Assembly: GCF_003369445.1 (NCBI RefSeq)
Contig: NZ_QRCU01000037.1
Coordinates: forward strand, 1-64,000
Length of the DNA: 64,000 bases
From: Arthrobacter silvisoli
GTDB lineage: Bacteria > Actinomycetota > Actinomycetes > Actinomycetales > Micrococcaceae
Direction: 5' to 3'
Shown: piece after piece, positions 53,975 to 63,045 of the stretch
Numbering within the stretch: the stretch's first letter is position 1
Layout: each line of letters opens with the position of its first letter
The notes under the pieces: generated by a model
Databases searched by the model: none
Seen by the model: only the letters and a program-made list of their open reading frames with translations
What the model was told of the DNA's origin: nothing
Translations under genes and position numbers: made by a program

Positions 53975-54865
53975 ATGCCGGAACTTCCAGAGGTTGCTGG
54001 GCTGTGCGCCTTCCTCGACGCGAAGCTGCGCGGAGCCGTCCTGACAAAAGTCCAGATCACCTCCTTTGCGGTGTTGAAGACCGCAGACCCGCCATACTCG
54101 GCGTTGGAAGACCGCACCGTCGCCGGCGTCCAACGCTTCGGCAAGTTCCTCGGCCTCGACATGGGCGGCGTCCATTTCATTTTCCATCTGGCCAAAGCGG
54201 GTTGGCTGCGGTACACGGAGAACCCGTCGCCGGCCCCGCTGCGCCTTGGCTCCAGCCCGATCGCTGCGCGCCTGGCCTTCACTGCCCCGCCGTCGGCGGC
54301 ATCCGACGGCGGTCCGGCGAAGATGGCCTTCGACCTCACCGAAGCCGGCAGCAGGAAGAGCCTTGCGGTCTATGTCGTCCGCGAGCCGCAGGACGTTCCC
54401 GGCATCGCGTCCCTGGGACCGGACCCGCTCGCCCCGGACTTTACCCGCGAGGCCTTCGACGGCATCCTTGCGGCATCCCAACAGATCAAGGGACTGCTGC
54501 GCAGCCAGAGTGTGGTGGCCGGCATCGGGAACGCCTACAGCGACGAAATCCTCCACGCCGCCAGGATCTCCCCGTTCGCGATCGCAAGAACGCTCGACGG
54601 CGCCAGCCGGGACCGCTTGTTCGCCGCCATCGGCAGCGTGCTCGGCGAAGCCGTGGGCTCGGCCGTCGGCAAGGCACCTGACGAACTCAAGGACGGCAAG
54701 CGGAGCGCGATGCGGGTGCATGGCCGCGCCGGCGAGCAGTGCCCGGTGTGCGGGGACGTCGTTCGCGAAGTCTCCTTCGCTGACACAGCGCTGCAGTATT
54801 GCCCGGGCTGCCAGACGAACGGAAAGATCCTCGCTGACCGCCGGACCTCACGGTTCCTGAAGTAG
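53975..54865 (+). CDS. Fpg/Nei-family DNA glycosylase
   Basis: A 296-aa bifunctional base-excision glycosylase/AP lyase. The N-terminus after Met removal is PELPEV, giving the catalytic proline and glutamate, which fixes the start at 53975. The helix-two-turns-helix region is IKGLLRSQSVVAGIGNAYSD and the C-terminal zinc finger is CPVCGD...YCPGC. The family repairs oxidised bases; whether purines or pyrimidines are preferred here is not clear. No ribosome site precedes the ATG. A second member lies at 60431. Confidence 0.92.
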   Translation: MPELPEVAGLCAFLDAKLRGAVLTKVQITSFAVLKTADPPYSALEDRTVAGVQRFGKFLGLDMGGVHFIFHLAKAGWLRYTENPSPAPLRLGSSPIAARLAFTAPPSAASDGGPAKMAFDLTEAGSRKSLAVYVVREPQDVPGIASLGPDPLAPDFTREAFDGILAASQQIKGLLRSQSVVAGIGNAYSDEILHAARISPFAIARTLDGASRDRLFAAIGSVLGEAVGSAVGKAPDELKDGKRSAMRVHGRAGEQCPVCGDVVREVSFADTALQYCPGCQTNGKILADRRTSRFLK

Positions 54866-54886
54866 CCGCCGGCGCGGCCAGGCAGG

Positions 54887-55516
54887 CTAGTTGAACTCGG
54901 GGCTCTCGGTCCGGCTCCGCTTGAGCTCGAAGAAATGCGGGTAGCCGGCCAGGGTCACTGAAGCGTCCCAGATCCGGCCGGCCTCCTCGCCACGCGGGAT
55001 GCGGGTCAGCACGGGGCCGAAGAACGCGGTGCCGTTCACGGACACCACCGGCGTGCCGACGTCCTGGCCAACCAGCGAGATACCTGCTTCATGGCTGCTG
55101 CGGAGCTGTTCGTCGTATTCATCGCTGTCTGCGAAGCGGGCGAGCCCGGCGGGCAGGCCGGTCTGGGCCAATGCCTTCTCGATGACCGATGCGCGGTCCT
55201 TGTTGCCTTCGTGGTGGAATTCCTCGCCCATGGCATCGTAGAGGGGCTTGATGAACTCGCTGCCGTGAAGTTCCTTCGCCGCGATGATGACCCGCACGGG
55301 TCCCCAGGAGTCATCCATCATGGCGCGGTAGTCGGCGGGCAATTCGCGGCCGTCGTTGAGAACTGAGAGGCTCATGACGTTCCAACTGGTTTCGATATCG
55401 CGGACGGCCTCGACTTCGCCGATCCAGCGTGAGGTCACCCAGGCAAAGGGGCAGATCGGATCGAACCAGAAATCTACCTTGTTGACGGTCCGCTCGGGCA
55501 TGTTCTGCTCAGGCAC
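54887..55516 (-). CDS. DsbA-family, mycothiol-dependent nitroreductase-like protein
   Basis: A 209-aa thioredoxin-fold protein like Rv2466c. The active-site region reads WFDPICPFAWVTSRW; the motif is CPFA, so only one of the two usual cysteines is present, and it is the only cysteine in the protein. A single-cysteine mechanism with mycothiol, the actinobacterial low-molecular-weight thiol, is plausible. The GTG at 55516 with AAGGAG seven bases ahead is the best start. It lies 86 bp downstream of clpX in the same orientation. Confidence 0.85.
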   Translation of the reverse strand: MPEQNMPERTVNKVDFWFDPICPFAWVTSRWIGEVEAVRDIETSWNVMSLSVLNDGRELPADYRAMMDDSWGPVRVIIAAKELHGSEFIKPLYDAMGEEFHHEGNKDRASVIEKALAQTGLPAGLARFADSDEYDEQLRSSHEAGISLVGQDVGTPVVSVNGTAFFGPVLTRIPRGEEAGRIWDASVTLAGYPHFFELKRSRTESPEFN

Positions 55517-55602
55517 AGGGGTACTCCTTGGATGGGAAACAGGAACGCAGAGCAAGCAACGGCCGTTGGAGGGCCGGGGCTCCTGTTGATGCGAACGGCG
55601 TC

Positions 55603-56889
55603 TTAGGCGGACTTATTCCGCCGCTTGGCCACCACTTCGTGGGCAATCATGGTGGGCGCGGCCTTCTTGGCAACGGCGTCGGCGGTGATGACCACGCTGG
55701 CGATGTCGTCCCGGCTGGGCAGGTCGAACATGACCGGAAGGAGGACTTCCTCCATGATGGCGCGCAGCCCGCGGGCGCCGGTGCCCCTCTCCAGGGCCTG
55801 GTCCGCGATCGCGTCCAAGGCGTCGTCGTCGAACAGCAGTTCCACGCCGTCCAGCTGGAACATCTTCTGGTACTGCTTGATCAGGGCGTTCTTCGGCTTC
55901 GAGAGAATCTGGATCAGTGCCGGCCTGTCGAGGTTGGACACCGTGGTGATCACGGGCAGGCGGCCGATGAATTCGGGGATCAGGCCGAACTTGAGCAGGT
56001 CCTCCGGCATGACATCGCCGTAGCTGTCGACGTTTTCCTTCACCTCGTTCAGCGGGGCGCCGAAGCCGATGCCCTTGCGGCCGGAGCGGGAGCCGATGAT
56101 GTCTTCCAGGCCAGCGAAGGCGCCGGCCACGATGAAGAGGACATTGGTGGTGTCGATCTGGATGAATTCCTGGTGCGGGTGCTTGCGGCCGCCCTGCGGC
56201 GGCACGGACGCCACGGTTCCTTCGAGGATCTTCAGCAGCGCCTGCTGGACGCCCTCACCGGACACGTCCCGCGTGATGGAGGGGTTTTCGCTCTTGCGGG
56301 AGATCTTGTCGATCTCATCGATGTAGATGATGCCCTGCTCGGCCTTCTTGACGTCGTAGTCCGCGGCCTGGATGAGCTTGAGGAGGATGTTTTCCACGTC
56401 CTCGCCGACGTAGCCGGCCTCGGTCAGGGCGGTGGCGTCGGCGACGGCGAACGGAACGTTCAGCCGGCGGGCGAGCGTCTGCGCGAGATAGGTCTTGCCG
56501 CAGCCCGTGGGGCCGATCAGCAGGATGTTGGACTTGGCGATCTCCACGTCGTCGTGGTGGCCGCCTTCGCCGAGTCCGCCCTTGGGGGCATGCCCAGCCT
56601 GGATGCGCTTGTAGTGGTTGTAGACCGCGACGGCAAGTGATCGCTTGGCGGGTTCCTGGCCAATGACGTATTCCTGCAGGAAATCGAAGATCTCCCGGGG
56701 CTTGGGCAACTCGAAGCTGCCCAGATCCGACACTTCGGCGAGTTCCTCTTCGATGATCTCGTTACAGAGTTCGATGCACTCGTCGCAAATGTAGACGCCG
56801 GGCCCGGCGATCAGCTTCCGCACCTGCTTCTGGCTCTTTCCACAGAAAGAACACTTCAGCAGATCCGTGCTCTCGCCAATCCGGGCCAT
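55603..56889 (-). CDS. clpX: ATP-dependent Clp protease ATPase subunit ClpX
   Basis: A 428-aa AAA+ unfoldase that feeds substrates to ClpP. The N-terminal zinc-binding domain has the four cysteines in CSFCGKSQ and [10 protein letters not shown]. Walker A is [13 protein letters not shown], followed by the ClpX pore loops and sensor motifs ([12 protein letters not shown]). The start at 56889 ([15 protein letters not shown]) is the family N-terminus. clpX follows the paired clpP genes with a 180-bp gap, so it may have its own promoter. Confidence 0.97.
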   Translation of the reverse strand: MARIGESTDLLKCSFCGKSQKQVRKLIAGPGVYICDECIELCNEIIEEELAEVSDLGSFELPKPREIFDFLQEYVIGQEPAKRSLAVAVYNHYKRIQAGHAPKGGLGEGGHHDDVEIAKSNILLIGPTGCGKTYLAQTLARRLNVPFAVADATALTEAGYVGEDVENILLKLIQAADYDVKKAEQGIIYIDEIDKISRKSENPSITRDVSGEGVQQALLKILEGTVASVPPQGGRKHPHQEFIQIDTTNVLFIVAGAFAGLEDIIGSRSGRKGIGFGAPLNEVKENVDSYGDVMPEDLLKFGLIPEFIGRLPVITTVSNLDRPALIQILSKPKNALIKQYQKMFQLDGVELLFDDDALDAIADQALERGTGARGLRAIMEEVLLPVMFDLPSRDDIASVVITADAVAKKAAPTMIAHEVVAKRRNKSA

Positions 56890-57069
56890 GTGGGGAATCC
56901 CTTCGTTTCTTGCGGACGGAACCTCACTGCCCTGCTCCTGCGCGAGGAGCCACAGCGGGCGCCACCATGACAACTTCCACTGTAGGACACAATGGGCTGC
57001 TTGGGTTGAAACAGGACGCCGGTGCGGTCCATATTTCCTGGGACCGCACCGGCGTGCCGACGTTGCCGG

Positions 57070-57729
57070 CTAGCGGGCGATTGCCTGCGGCTTGATCTTC
57101 CGCGAGTCAAGGACCTGGTCGATCAGGCCGTAGTCCTGGGCCTCGGCGGCGGTGAGGATCTTGTCGCGTTCGATGTCGTTGTTGACCTGCTCGGACGTCC
57201 GGCCCGAGTGGTGGGCCAGGGTGTCTTCCAGCCAGGTCCGCATGCGCATGACCTCGGCGGCCTGGATCTCAAGGTCCGAGGCCTGGCCGCCCTGGCCGCC
57301 GGAGAGTGCCGGCTGGTGGATCAGAACGCGGGCGTTGGGGAGGGCGAGGCGCTTGCCGGGCGTGCCGGCCGCAAGCAGGACCGCTGCCGCGCTGGCTGCC
57401 TGGCCCAGGCAGACCGTCTGGATCTCCGGGCGAATGTACTGCATGGTGTCGTAGATCGCCGTCATGGCCGTGAAGGAGCCGCCCGGCGAGTTGATGTACA
57501 GGGTGATGTCACGGTCGGGGTCGGTGGACTCGAGGACCAGCAGCTGGGCCATGATGTCATCGGCCGAAGCGTCGTCCACCTGCACGCCGAGGAAGATGAT
57601 GCGGTCCTCGAAGAGCTTGGTGTAGGGATCCTGGCGCTTGAAACCGTAGGGGGTGCGCTCCTCGAACTGCGGGAGGACGTAGCGGCTGGACGGAAGATTA
57701 CCGGCAGACCATCCGAAGTTGTAGTTCAT
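57070..57729 (-). CDS. clpP: ClpP protease subunit (ClpP2-type)
   Basis: A 219-aa serine peptidase subunit. The catalytic Ser113 is in [10 protein letters not shown] and His138 in [10 protein letters not shown]. The N-terminus is longer than in the neighbouring copy ([20 protein letters not shown]), and the active-site region differs, as in the ClpP1/ClpP2 pairs of actinobacteria that form one mixed complex. It lies 37 bp after the other clpP gene. The ATG has CAGGAGC ahead. Confidence 0.95.
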   Translation of the reverse strand: MNYNFGWSAGNLPSSRYVLPQFEERTPYGFKRQDPYTKLFEDRIIFLGVQVDDASADDIMAQLLVLESTDPDRDITLYINSPGGSFTAMTAIYDTMQYIRPEIQTVCLGQAASAAAVLLAAGTPGKRLALPNARVLIHQPALSGGQGGQASDLEIQAAEVMRMRTWLEDTLAHHSGRTSEQVNNDIERDKILTAAEAQDYGLIDQVLDSRKIKPQAIAR

Positions 57730-57766
57730 TTCATTGCTCCTGGTGTTCAGTGGGTCGTGCTGCCGG

Positions 57767-58405
57767 TTACTTCTCGGAGTTGGAGGCGTTCTGGGTTCCG
57801 CCCCCGCCGGCCACGGAGCCTGCGTGTGCGGAGATCTTGTCGAAGAAGCCGTACTCGAGTGCTTCGGTGGCGGTGAACCACTTGTCGCGGTCGTTGTCCT
57901 TGAGGATGGTTTCCACGGTCTGGCCGGTCTGTTCCGCGGTCAGCTCCGCCATGACCTTCTTCATGTGGAGGATGAGCTCGGCCTGGATCTTGATGTCCGA
58001 GGCGGTGCCGCCGATGCCGCCCGAGGGCTGGTGCATCAGGATGCGGGCGTTGGGGGTCGCATAGCGCTTGCCCTTGGTGCCCGAGGAGAGCAGGAACTGC
58101 CCCATGGAGGCCGCCAGGCCGGTGGCCACGGTGACGACGTCGTTCGGGATGAACTGCATGGTGTCGTAGATGGCCATGCCTGCGGTCACTGAACCGCCCG
58201 GGGAGTTGATGTAGAGGTAGATGTCCTTCTCCGGGTCCTCGGCGGAGAGCAGGAGAAGCTGGGAGCAGATCGCGTTGGCGTTCTCGTCACGGACCTCGGA
58301 GCCGAGCCAGATGATGCGCTCTTTCAGCAGGCGGTTGTAGATGTAGTTGTCCTGGGCTGCCGGATCGACAGTTGCCATCCGGGGCGCCTCTGCGTGCTGT
58401 GACAT
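57767..58405 (-). CDS. clpP: ClpP protease subunit (ClpP1-type)
   Basis: A 212-aa serine peptidase subunit with catalytic Ser100 ([12 protein letters not shown]) and His125 (ILMHQPSGG). It is upstream partner of the second clpP gene and with it forms the ClpP core driven by ClpX or ClpC. The C-terminal tail is glycine- and asparagine-rich. The start at 58405 has AGAGGTAAGTA ahead, and an in-frame ATG nine codons later is an alternative. It follows tig after a terminator, suggesting its own promoter. Confidence 0.95.
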   Translation of the reverse strand: MSQHAEAPRMATVDPAAQDNYIYNRLLKERIIWLGSEVRDENANAICSQLLLLSAEDPEKDIYLYINSPGGSVTAGMAIYDTMQFIPNDVVTVATGLAASMGQFLLSSGTKGKRYATPNARILMHQPSGGIGGTASDIKIQAELILHMKKVMAELTAEQTGQTVETILKDNDRDKWFTATEALEYGFFDKISAHAGSVAGGGGTQNASNSEK

Positions 58406-58576
58406 ATGTACTTACCTCTCGCTGGTGACAGGGCCGTTGCTGAAGTTGCCATCCCTGATCTTCACTACTTGGACACTAACCGGTTTCGAAGCCGTTTTGT
58501 TCTCCGGAATCGCACTGTTCGCTGACGGCGCACGATTGCCGCGCGGGCCGGGATTCGGCGGGATGCGGGCTTAAAA

Positions 58577-58612
58577 AGCACACCCCCGGATCGGTGGATC
58601 CGGGGGTGTGCT
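58577..58612 (-). terminator. Strong terminator of tig
   Basis: A 16-bp perfect stem (AGCACACCCCCGGATC with its complement, loop GGTG) is followed on the minus strand by TTTTTAAG. It lies 10 bases past the tig stop. Confidence 0.9.
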
Positions 58613-58621
58613 GAAGCCTGA

Positions 58622-60001
58622 TTAGAACTTCACTGCAGCGGGGTCGTCGCTGGGGACAGCCGCTGCGGCTTCCTCGGCCTCTTCGGCTGCGGGAGCCTCG
58701 GCAACCTCACCGGCGGGGCGGACGAAGTCGCTCAGGTCGACCTTGTTGCCTTCGGTGTCGACAACCTCGGCCTGGCCCAGGACGACGGCCAGTGCCTTGC
58801 GGCGGCGGACCTCGGAAACCATCATGGGAACCTGGCCGCTCTGGTCAATGATCTGGGCGAACTGGTTCGGGTCCATGCCGTACTGGCTGGCGGTGGTGAC
58901 GATGTAGTCGATCAGCTCGTTCTGGCTGACACCGACCTCTTCCTTGTCGGCGATGGCGTCGAGGATGATCTCGTTCTGGAAGGCGCGGGCGGTGTTGGCC
59001 TTGACCTCTTCGCGGTGCTCTTCGGTGTCGTGCTCGCCTTCACCGTGGGAGTTCTCCGCGCTGAAGTGCTGTTCCAGCTGCTCTTCGATGACGGAGTCCG
59101 GAACGGGAACCTCGATCAGCTCAACGAGCTTGTCCAGGACCTTGTCACGGGCTTCGACGCCCTGGCCGACAACCTTGGACTCGGCTGCCTGCTTGGCGAG
59201 GTCTTCACGCAGTTCGGCAAGGGTGTCGAACTCGGAAGCCAGCTGTGCGAAGTCATCGTTGGCTTCCGGGAGCTCGCGTTCCTTGACGGCCTTGACGACG
59301 ACCTTCACCTGGGCAGCCTCGCCCGCGTGCTCGCCGCCGACCAGCGTGGTGTCGAAGATTGCCTCTTCGTCGACCGAGAGACCGGAGACGGCTTCGTCCA
59401 GGCCTTCCAGCATGGTGCCGGCGCCCACCTGGTAGGACAGGCCGGAAGCGGAGTCAACCTCGGCGTCGTCGATCAGGGCGGTGATGTCGATGGTGAGGAA
59501 GTCGTCGTTCTTCGCCGGGCGGTCAACGGACTTCAGGGTGCCGAAGCGGCCACGGAGCTCGTCGAGGGCCTTGTCGACGTCGGCGTCGGAAGACTCAGCG
59601 GCGGCAACTTCGACCTTGATGCCCGAGTAGTCGGGGAGTTCAACCTCGGGACGGACATCGATCTCGACCTGGAACTTCAGTTCACCGTCGGTGGAGGAGG
59701 GGTCCGGAACCTCGGTGATCTCAACCTCGGGACGGCTCAGCGGGCGCACGCCGGTTTCCTGGACGGCAGCCTGGTACCAGCCGTTGAGGCCATCGTTGAT
59801 GGCAGTCTCCAGGACGTAGCCGCGGCCGACGCGCTGGTCGATCAGCTTGGAGGGAACCTTGCCCTTGCGGAACCCGGGAACCTGGATCTGCGAAGCAACG
59901 GTCTTGTAAGCGGCATCGATGCTCGGCTTCAGTTCTTCAAACGGAACCTCAACATTGAGCTTGACCCGCGTGGCGGTGAGGTTCTCGACAGCGCTCTTCA
60001 C
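58622..60001 (-). CDS. tig: Trigger factor
   Basis: A 459-aa ribosome-associated chaperone with prolyl isomerase activity. The ribosome-binding signature is [12 protein letters not shown] near residue 45, the PPIase domain holds the region after [10 protein letters not shown], and the C-terminal helical arms follow. The last 40 residues are acidic and Ala-rich ([16 protein letters not shown]), common in actinobacteria. The start has ATCAGGAGTACTTA ahead. It is located as usual upstream of clpP-clpP-clpX. Confidence 0.97.
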   Translation of the reverse strand: MKSAVENLTATRVKLNVEVPFEELKPSIDAAYKTVASQIQVPGFRKGKVPSKLIDQRVGRGYVLETAINDGLNGWYQAAVQETGVRPLSRPEVEITEVPDPSSTDGELKFQVEIDVRPEVELPDYSGIKVEVAAAESSDADVDKALDELRGRFGTLKSVDRPAKNDDFLTIDITALIDDAEVDSASGLSYQVGAGTMLEGLDEAVSGLSVDEEAIFDTTLVGGEHAGEAAQVKVVVKAVKERELPEANDDFAQLASEFDTLAELREDLAKQAAESKVVGQGVEARDKVLDKLVELIEVPVPDSVIEEQLEQHFSAENSHGEGEHDTEEHREEVKANTARAFQNEIILDAIADKEEVGVSQNELIDYIVTTASQYGMDPNQFAQIIDQSGQVPMMVSEVRRRKALAVVLGQAEVVDTEGNKVDLSDFVRPAGEVAEAPAAEEAEEAAAAVPSDDPAAVKF

Positions 60002-60070
60002 AGTCTAAGTACTCCTGGTTTTGTGGGATGGGTTTCTGCTGCGTTCCCGGATCGGAACAGACTTACAGAG

Positions 60071-60145
60071 TCGGGGTGACAGGATTTGAACCTGCGACTT
60101 CCTGCTCCCAAAGCAGGCGCTCTAGCCAAGCTGAGCTACACCCCG
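60071..60145 (-). tRNA. tRNA-Pro (anticodon TGG)
   Basis: A 75-nt cloverleaf with acceptor CGGGGTG/CACCCCG, anticodon loop TTTGGGA (anticodon TGG) and T-loop GGTTCAAATCC. The first base C, typical of proline tRNA in bacteria, supports the call. It is the first transcribed RNA ahead of tig. Confidence 0.95.
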
Positions 60146-60280
60146 TGAGTGCACAGGACAGTCTACGGCCAAGAATCGCCAGTTTGCACATTTGACACTT
60201 GGCACCTGAATTGGGTTTAGTTATATCCGGCTTGAACAGCCACCGGGAATTGCACGGATGCATCAATCCTGCACTACTCC

Positions 60281-60351
60281 GGGGACGTAGCTCAATGGTA
60301 GAGCCTCAGTCTTCCAAACTGATTACGCGGGTTCGATTCCCGTCGTCCCCT
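60281..60351 (+). tRNA. tRNA-Gly (anticodon TCC)
   Basis: A 71-nt cloverleaf: acceptor GGGGACG/CGTCCCC, D-arm GCTCAATGGTAGAGC, anticodon stem TCAGT/ACTGA with loop CTTCCAA (TCC, reads GGA/GGG), T-loop GGTTCGATTCC. Discriminator base is T. It is on the opposite strand from tRNA-Pro, 135 bases away. Confidence 0.95.
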
Positions 60352-60360
60352 CCGAACAGC

Positions 60361-60390
60361 AAGAAGGGCCCCTCCCGAGGGGCCCTTCTT
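60361..60390. terminator. Terminator after tRNA-Gly
   Basis: A 13-bp perfect stem (AAGAAGGGCCCCT with its complement) and a CCCG loop lie 9 bases past the tRNA. With A- and T-rich ends it can also end the minus-strand Nei transcript. Confidence 0.88.
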
Positions 60391-60430
60391 CGTTGCCGTG
60401 CTTCGTTCCGGGAACGGCACCTGCCGGCGC

Positions 60431-61315
60431 CTAGTTCTGGCAGCCCGGGCACCAGTAGAGCTTGCGGGCGGCGATCTCAGTCACCGCAACCGGAGTGCCG
60501 CAGCGGCGGCAGTCCTGCCCGGCGCGCTGGTAGACATAGTGCGCTTCGCCGTCGAGCGGTCCTGCTCCCCCGCTCCACAACGCGGCGGGCGTCGTGATGA
60601 TCCGGCCGTCCCGGACGCCGTCGGACATCGCAGCGACTGTGTCGTCCCACAGGAGGCCTGCCGACTCCGCACTGAGCGCGTTCCCCGGCGTCCACGGATC
60701 GAGGCCCTGCCTGAACAGCACCTCCGCCCGGTAGATGTTGCCGACGCCGGCCAGCACGGACTGGTCCATCAGCAGCAGGCCGACGGCGGTCTTGCGGCGG
60801 AGCAGCCGCCCGATGAATTCCGTGCGGTCCCCCGGGACCAGGTGCAGCGGGTCCGGTCCCAGCTTCGCGCGTGCGGCCCGGGCTTCCTCTCCGGTGATGG
60901 CAGCGCAGGTGCTGGCGCCGCGCAGGTCGGCCCAGCCGTGGGCTGATACGAGGCGCACCCGCACCGCGCCCACGGGTTCCGGCGGCCCGGAGTAGGCTAC
61001 GCCGTCGTCCTCGGACCCGGACTCGCGTTCGCCGATCCGGCGCGGAGCACCGATGCTGGAGGCGCCGCGGAACGTTTCGTCGCCGCCGAAGTCCCATGCT
61101 CCGTAGAGGCCAAGGTGCACATGCAGGTACTTCCCGTTGTCAAAACGCAGGAAGAGTTGCTTCCCGTGCGCGGTGGCCTCGAGCAAGCGCTGGCCGTCGA
61201 GCAGCGCCGCACCTGCGGCGAAGCGGCCCTGCGGGCTGGAAACCCGCAGGGCGCTGCCGCCGAAGACGTCCTGGAACTGGCGGGCAAGCCTGTGAACCGA
61301 ATGCCCCTCAGGCAC
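60431..61315 (-). CDS. Nei-family DNA glycosylase
   Basis: A 294-aa Fpg/Nei glycosylase. The N-terminus PEGHSVHRLA (after Met removal) carries the catalytic Pro and Glu and is of the Nei/Nei2 kind common in actinobacteria. The lysine-bearing region is THGKQLFLRFDNG-like (TAHGKQLFLRF), the helix-two-turns-helix is LGVGNIYRAEVL-like (LAGVGNIYRAEVLF), and the zinc finger is CRRCGT...WCPGCQ. The GTG start overlaps the rpiB stop by one base (TAGTG). It likely removes oxidised pyrimidines (family knowledge). Confidence 0.93.
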   Translation of the reverse strand: MPEGHSVHRLARQFQDVFGGSALRVSSPQGRFAAGAALLDGQRLLEATAHGKQLFLRFDNGKYLHVHLGLYGAWDFGGDETFRGASSIGAPRRIGERESGSEDDGVAYSGPPEPVGAVRVRLVSAHGWADLRGASTCAAITGEEARAARAKLGPDPLHLVPGDRTEFIGRLLRRKTAVGLLLMDQSVLAGVGNIYRAEVLFRQGLDPWTPGNALSAESAGLLWDDTVAAMSDGVRDGRIITTPAALWSGGAGPLDGEAHYVYQRAGQDCRRCGTPVAVTEIAARKLYWCPGCQN

Positions 61316-61797
61316 TATTCGACGATTTCGCCGCTGTTTTCGTACGTGGCGATCTTGCCGATGCGGCGCACGTGGCGTTCGTCATTGCTGAAGGGCTCCT
61401 CGAGGAAGAATTCGATCAGCTGGGTGGCTTCCTCAACGCTGTGCTGGCGGCCGCCGACGGCGATCACATTCGCGTCGTTGTGTTCGCGGGCGAGCTTGGC
61501 CGTGGATTCGTTCCATGCCAGGGCCGCACGCACGCCCTTGACCTTGTTCGCGGCGATCTGTTCGCCGTTCCCGGAACCGCCCAGGACGATGCCGAGGGCG
61601 TGGACACCGGCTTCCTGGTCCGCCACGACGGCGCGGGCAGCGTTGATGCAGAAGGAGGGGTAGTCGTCCAGGGCGTCGTACACCTTTGGGCCGTGGTCAA
61701 CAACCTCGTAGCCCTTGGCCGTGAGGTGGCTGACAAGGTGGGCGCTGAGCTCCATGCCGGCATGATCCGTGGCAATGTGGACGCGGGGTGTGGTCAC
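61315..61797 (-). CDS. rpiB: Ribose-5-phosphate isomerase B
   Basis: A 160-aa enzyme that interconverts ribose 5-phosphate and ribulose 5-phosphate in the pentose phosphate pathway. It opens VHIATDHAGMELS and has the phosphate-binding GGSGNGEQIAANK; an unusual cysteine (PSFCINAA) sits near the active site region. The C-terminal part (LEEPFSNDERHVRRIGKIA) is family-conserved. The ATG has a GGACTTCC context. It is upstream of, and overlaps, the Nei gene. Confidence 0.95.
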   Translation of the reverse strand: MTTPRVHIATDHAGMELSAHLVSHLTAKGYEVVDHGPKVYDALDDYPSFCINAARAVVADQEAGVHALGIVLGGSGNGEQIAANKVKGVRAALAWNESTAKLAREHNDANVIAVGGRQHSVEEATQLIEFFLEEPFSNDERHVRRIGKIATYENSGEIVE

Positions 61798-61923
61798 TGG
61801 AAGTCCGTTCGGTCTGGGGCGCGGGTCGGCAGGGGCCGGGCCGCGGCGGTGAGGGGATGCGGTACTAGGGTACTAGGTGGACTCCCAGGGACCCGCCAGC
61901 GATGCGCTTTAAGTCAGCCACGC

Positions 61924-62907
61924 CTACTGGCCGTGCGCCCGGTCGGCCACCCGGTTCAGCAGCCCCGCGAGCCGGTCCGCACTCGCAAGGCTCCCTGCGC
62001 TCAGTGCCACGCGCCGTCCGTTGAGCTGGCGCACGACGACGGCGGGTCCGCTGCTGACGAGCATGGCCGTCGCACCGCCGTGGTGCCGCAGGCCCCAGCC
62101 CCCGAAGTCGGCCGCCTTGACCTCCGCAGGCGTGGCGGCCGCGATGTCAACCGCCGGCACCTTCAGGACCCGGAGCACTCCGGCAAGGAAGACTTCGAGA
62201 CCGGCGCGGTCGGCCTTGACCCTGACGAAGAGGAAACAGGCCCCAAGGATGGCGACGCCGAACACCAAGGCACCGAGCCACGGCACGGCAACCGAAATCA
62301 GCATCGCCGGAAAGACCGCGGCCACACAGATCATAACGAACACCGAACTGCGGGCGTGGACCCACAGCTTCAGGGAGTCATCGGCCAAGCCGGGATCCTC
62401 CCGGCGGATGCGCTCCGCTTCGAGGGCCGCATCGTCCTCCGGTGTCCACCGCGGATCGGGCTTGAAGGCGAAGACCATCACAACCCCCAGCGACAGCGCC
62501 GCACCGGCACCGAGCGCCAGCACCGTGGCATCGACATGGGAACTACGCGCATCCGCCAATCCGGCCTGGCCCACCAAGCCCGCCGCGAGCACGGCGGTGA
62601 TGAACAGGCTCACCATCAGGCCCAGCCCCATCATCAGCCGCCGCATGATGGCCGGCCGGGAAATGGGCACGGCCTGGACGAACACGAGCCACCCTGCCAG
62701 GACCATGAGGGAAGCCCCGCCCGCCACATAGGCGCCGAACGGCGCAAAGCTGCTGCCGCCGTCGGCGTTCCAGGTCACCGCAAGGGAATCCGGAAGCTCA
62801 GGCCGGAGCATGAGAGCGCAGACAACAAACGCTGCGGCGAGAAGGAGTGGGAATGCCACTGCAAAACGCAGTGCCCGGAAATCGAGAGAGTCGCGCAGCT
62901 TGCCCAT
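61924..62907 (-). CDS. DUF1648 membrane protein
   Basis: A 327-aa membrane protein with eight or fewer hydrophobic segments in two clusters. The DUF1648 motif is LRPELPDSLAVTWNADGGSS, with the conserved W-N-x-x-G. The C-terminal domain is soluble (VKAADFGGWGLRHHGGATAM) and resembles a membrane-proximal PH-like region. Related proteins include immunity or sensor components of bacteriocin systems, but nothing nearby supports that here. It is divergent from pepN. Confidence 0.8.
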   Translation of the reverse strand: MGKLRDSLDFRALRFAVAFPLLLAAAFVVCALMLRPELPDSLAVTWNADGGSSFAPFGAYVAGGASLMVLAGWLVFVQAVPISRPAIMRRLMMGLGLMVSLFITAVLAAGLVGQAGLADARSSHVDATVLALGAGAALSLGVVMVFAFKPDPRWTPEDDAALEAERIRREDPGLADDSLKLWVHARSSVFVMICVAAVFPAMLISVAVPWLGALVFGVAILGACFLFVRVKADRAGLEVFLAGVLRVLKVPAVDIAAATPAEVKAADFGGWGLRHHGGATAMLVSSGPAVVVRQLNGRRVALSAGSLASADRLAGLLNRVADRAHGQ

Positions 62908-63045
62908 GGCTTAACGCTACTCCCGGCCGACGACACTTTGTGATGAACCTTGCCAAGCCGGAAGGAACTGAAAGAATGGCTTCACAGCGCCGGAGCCGGG
63001 TGAACCCGTCCGGCTTCTCTGCACACCACTTCTTGGAGGCACCCC

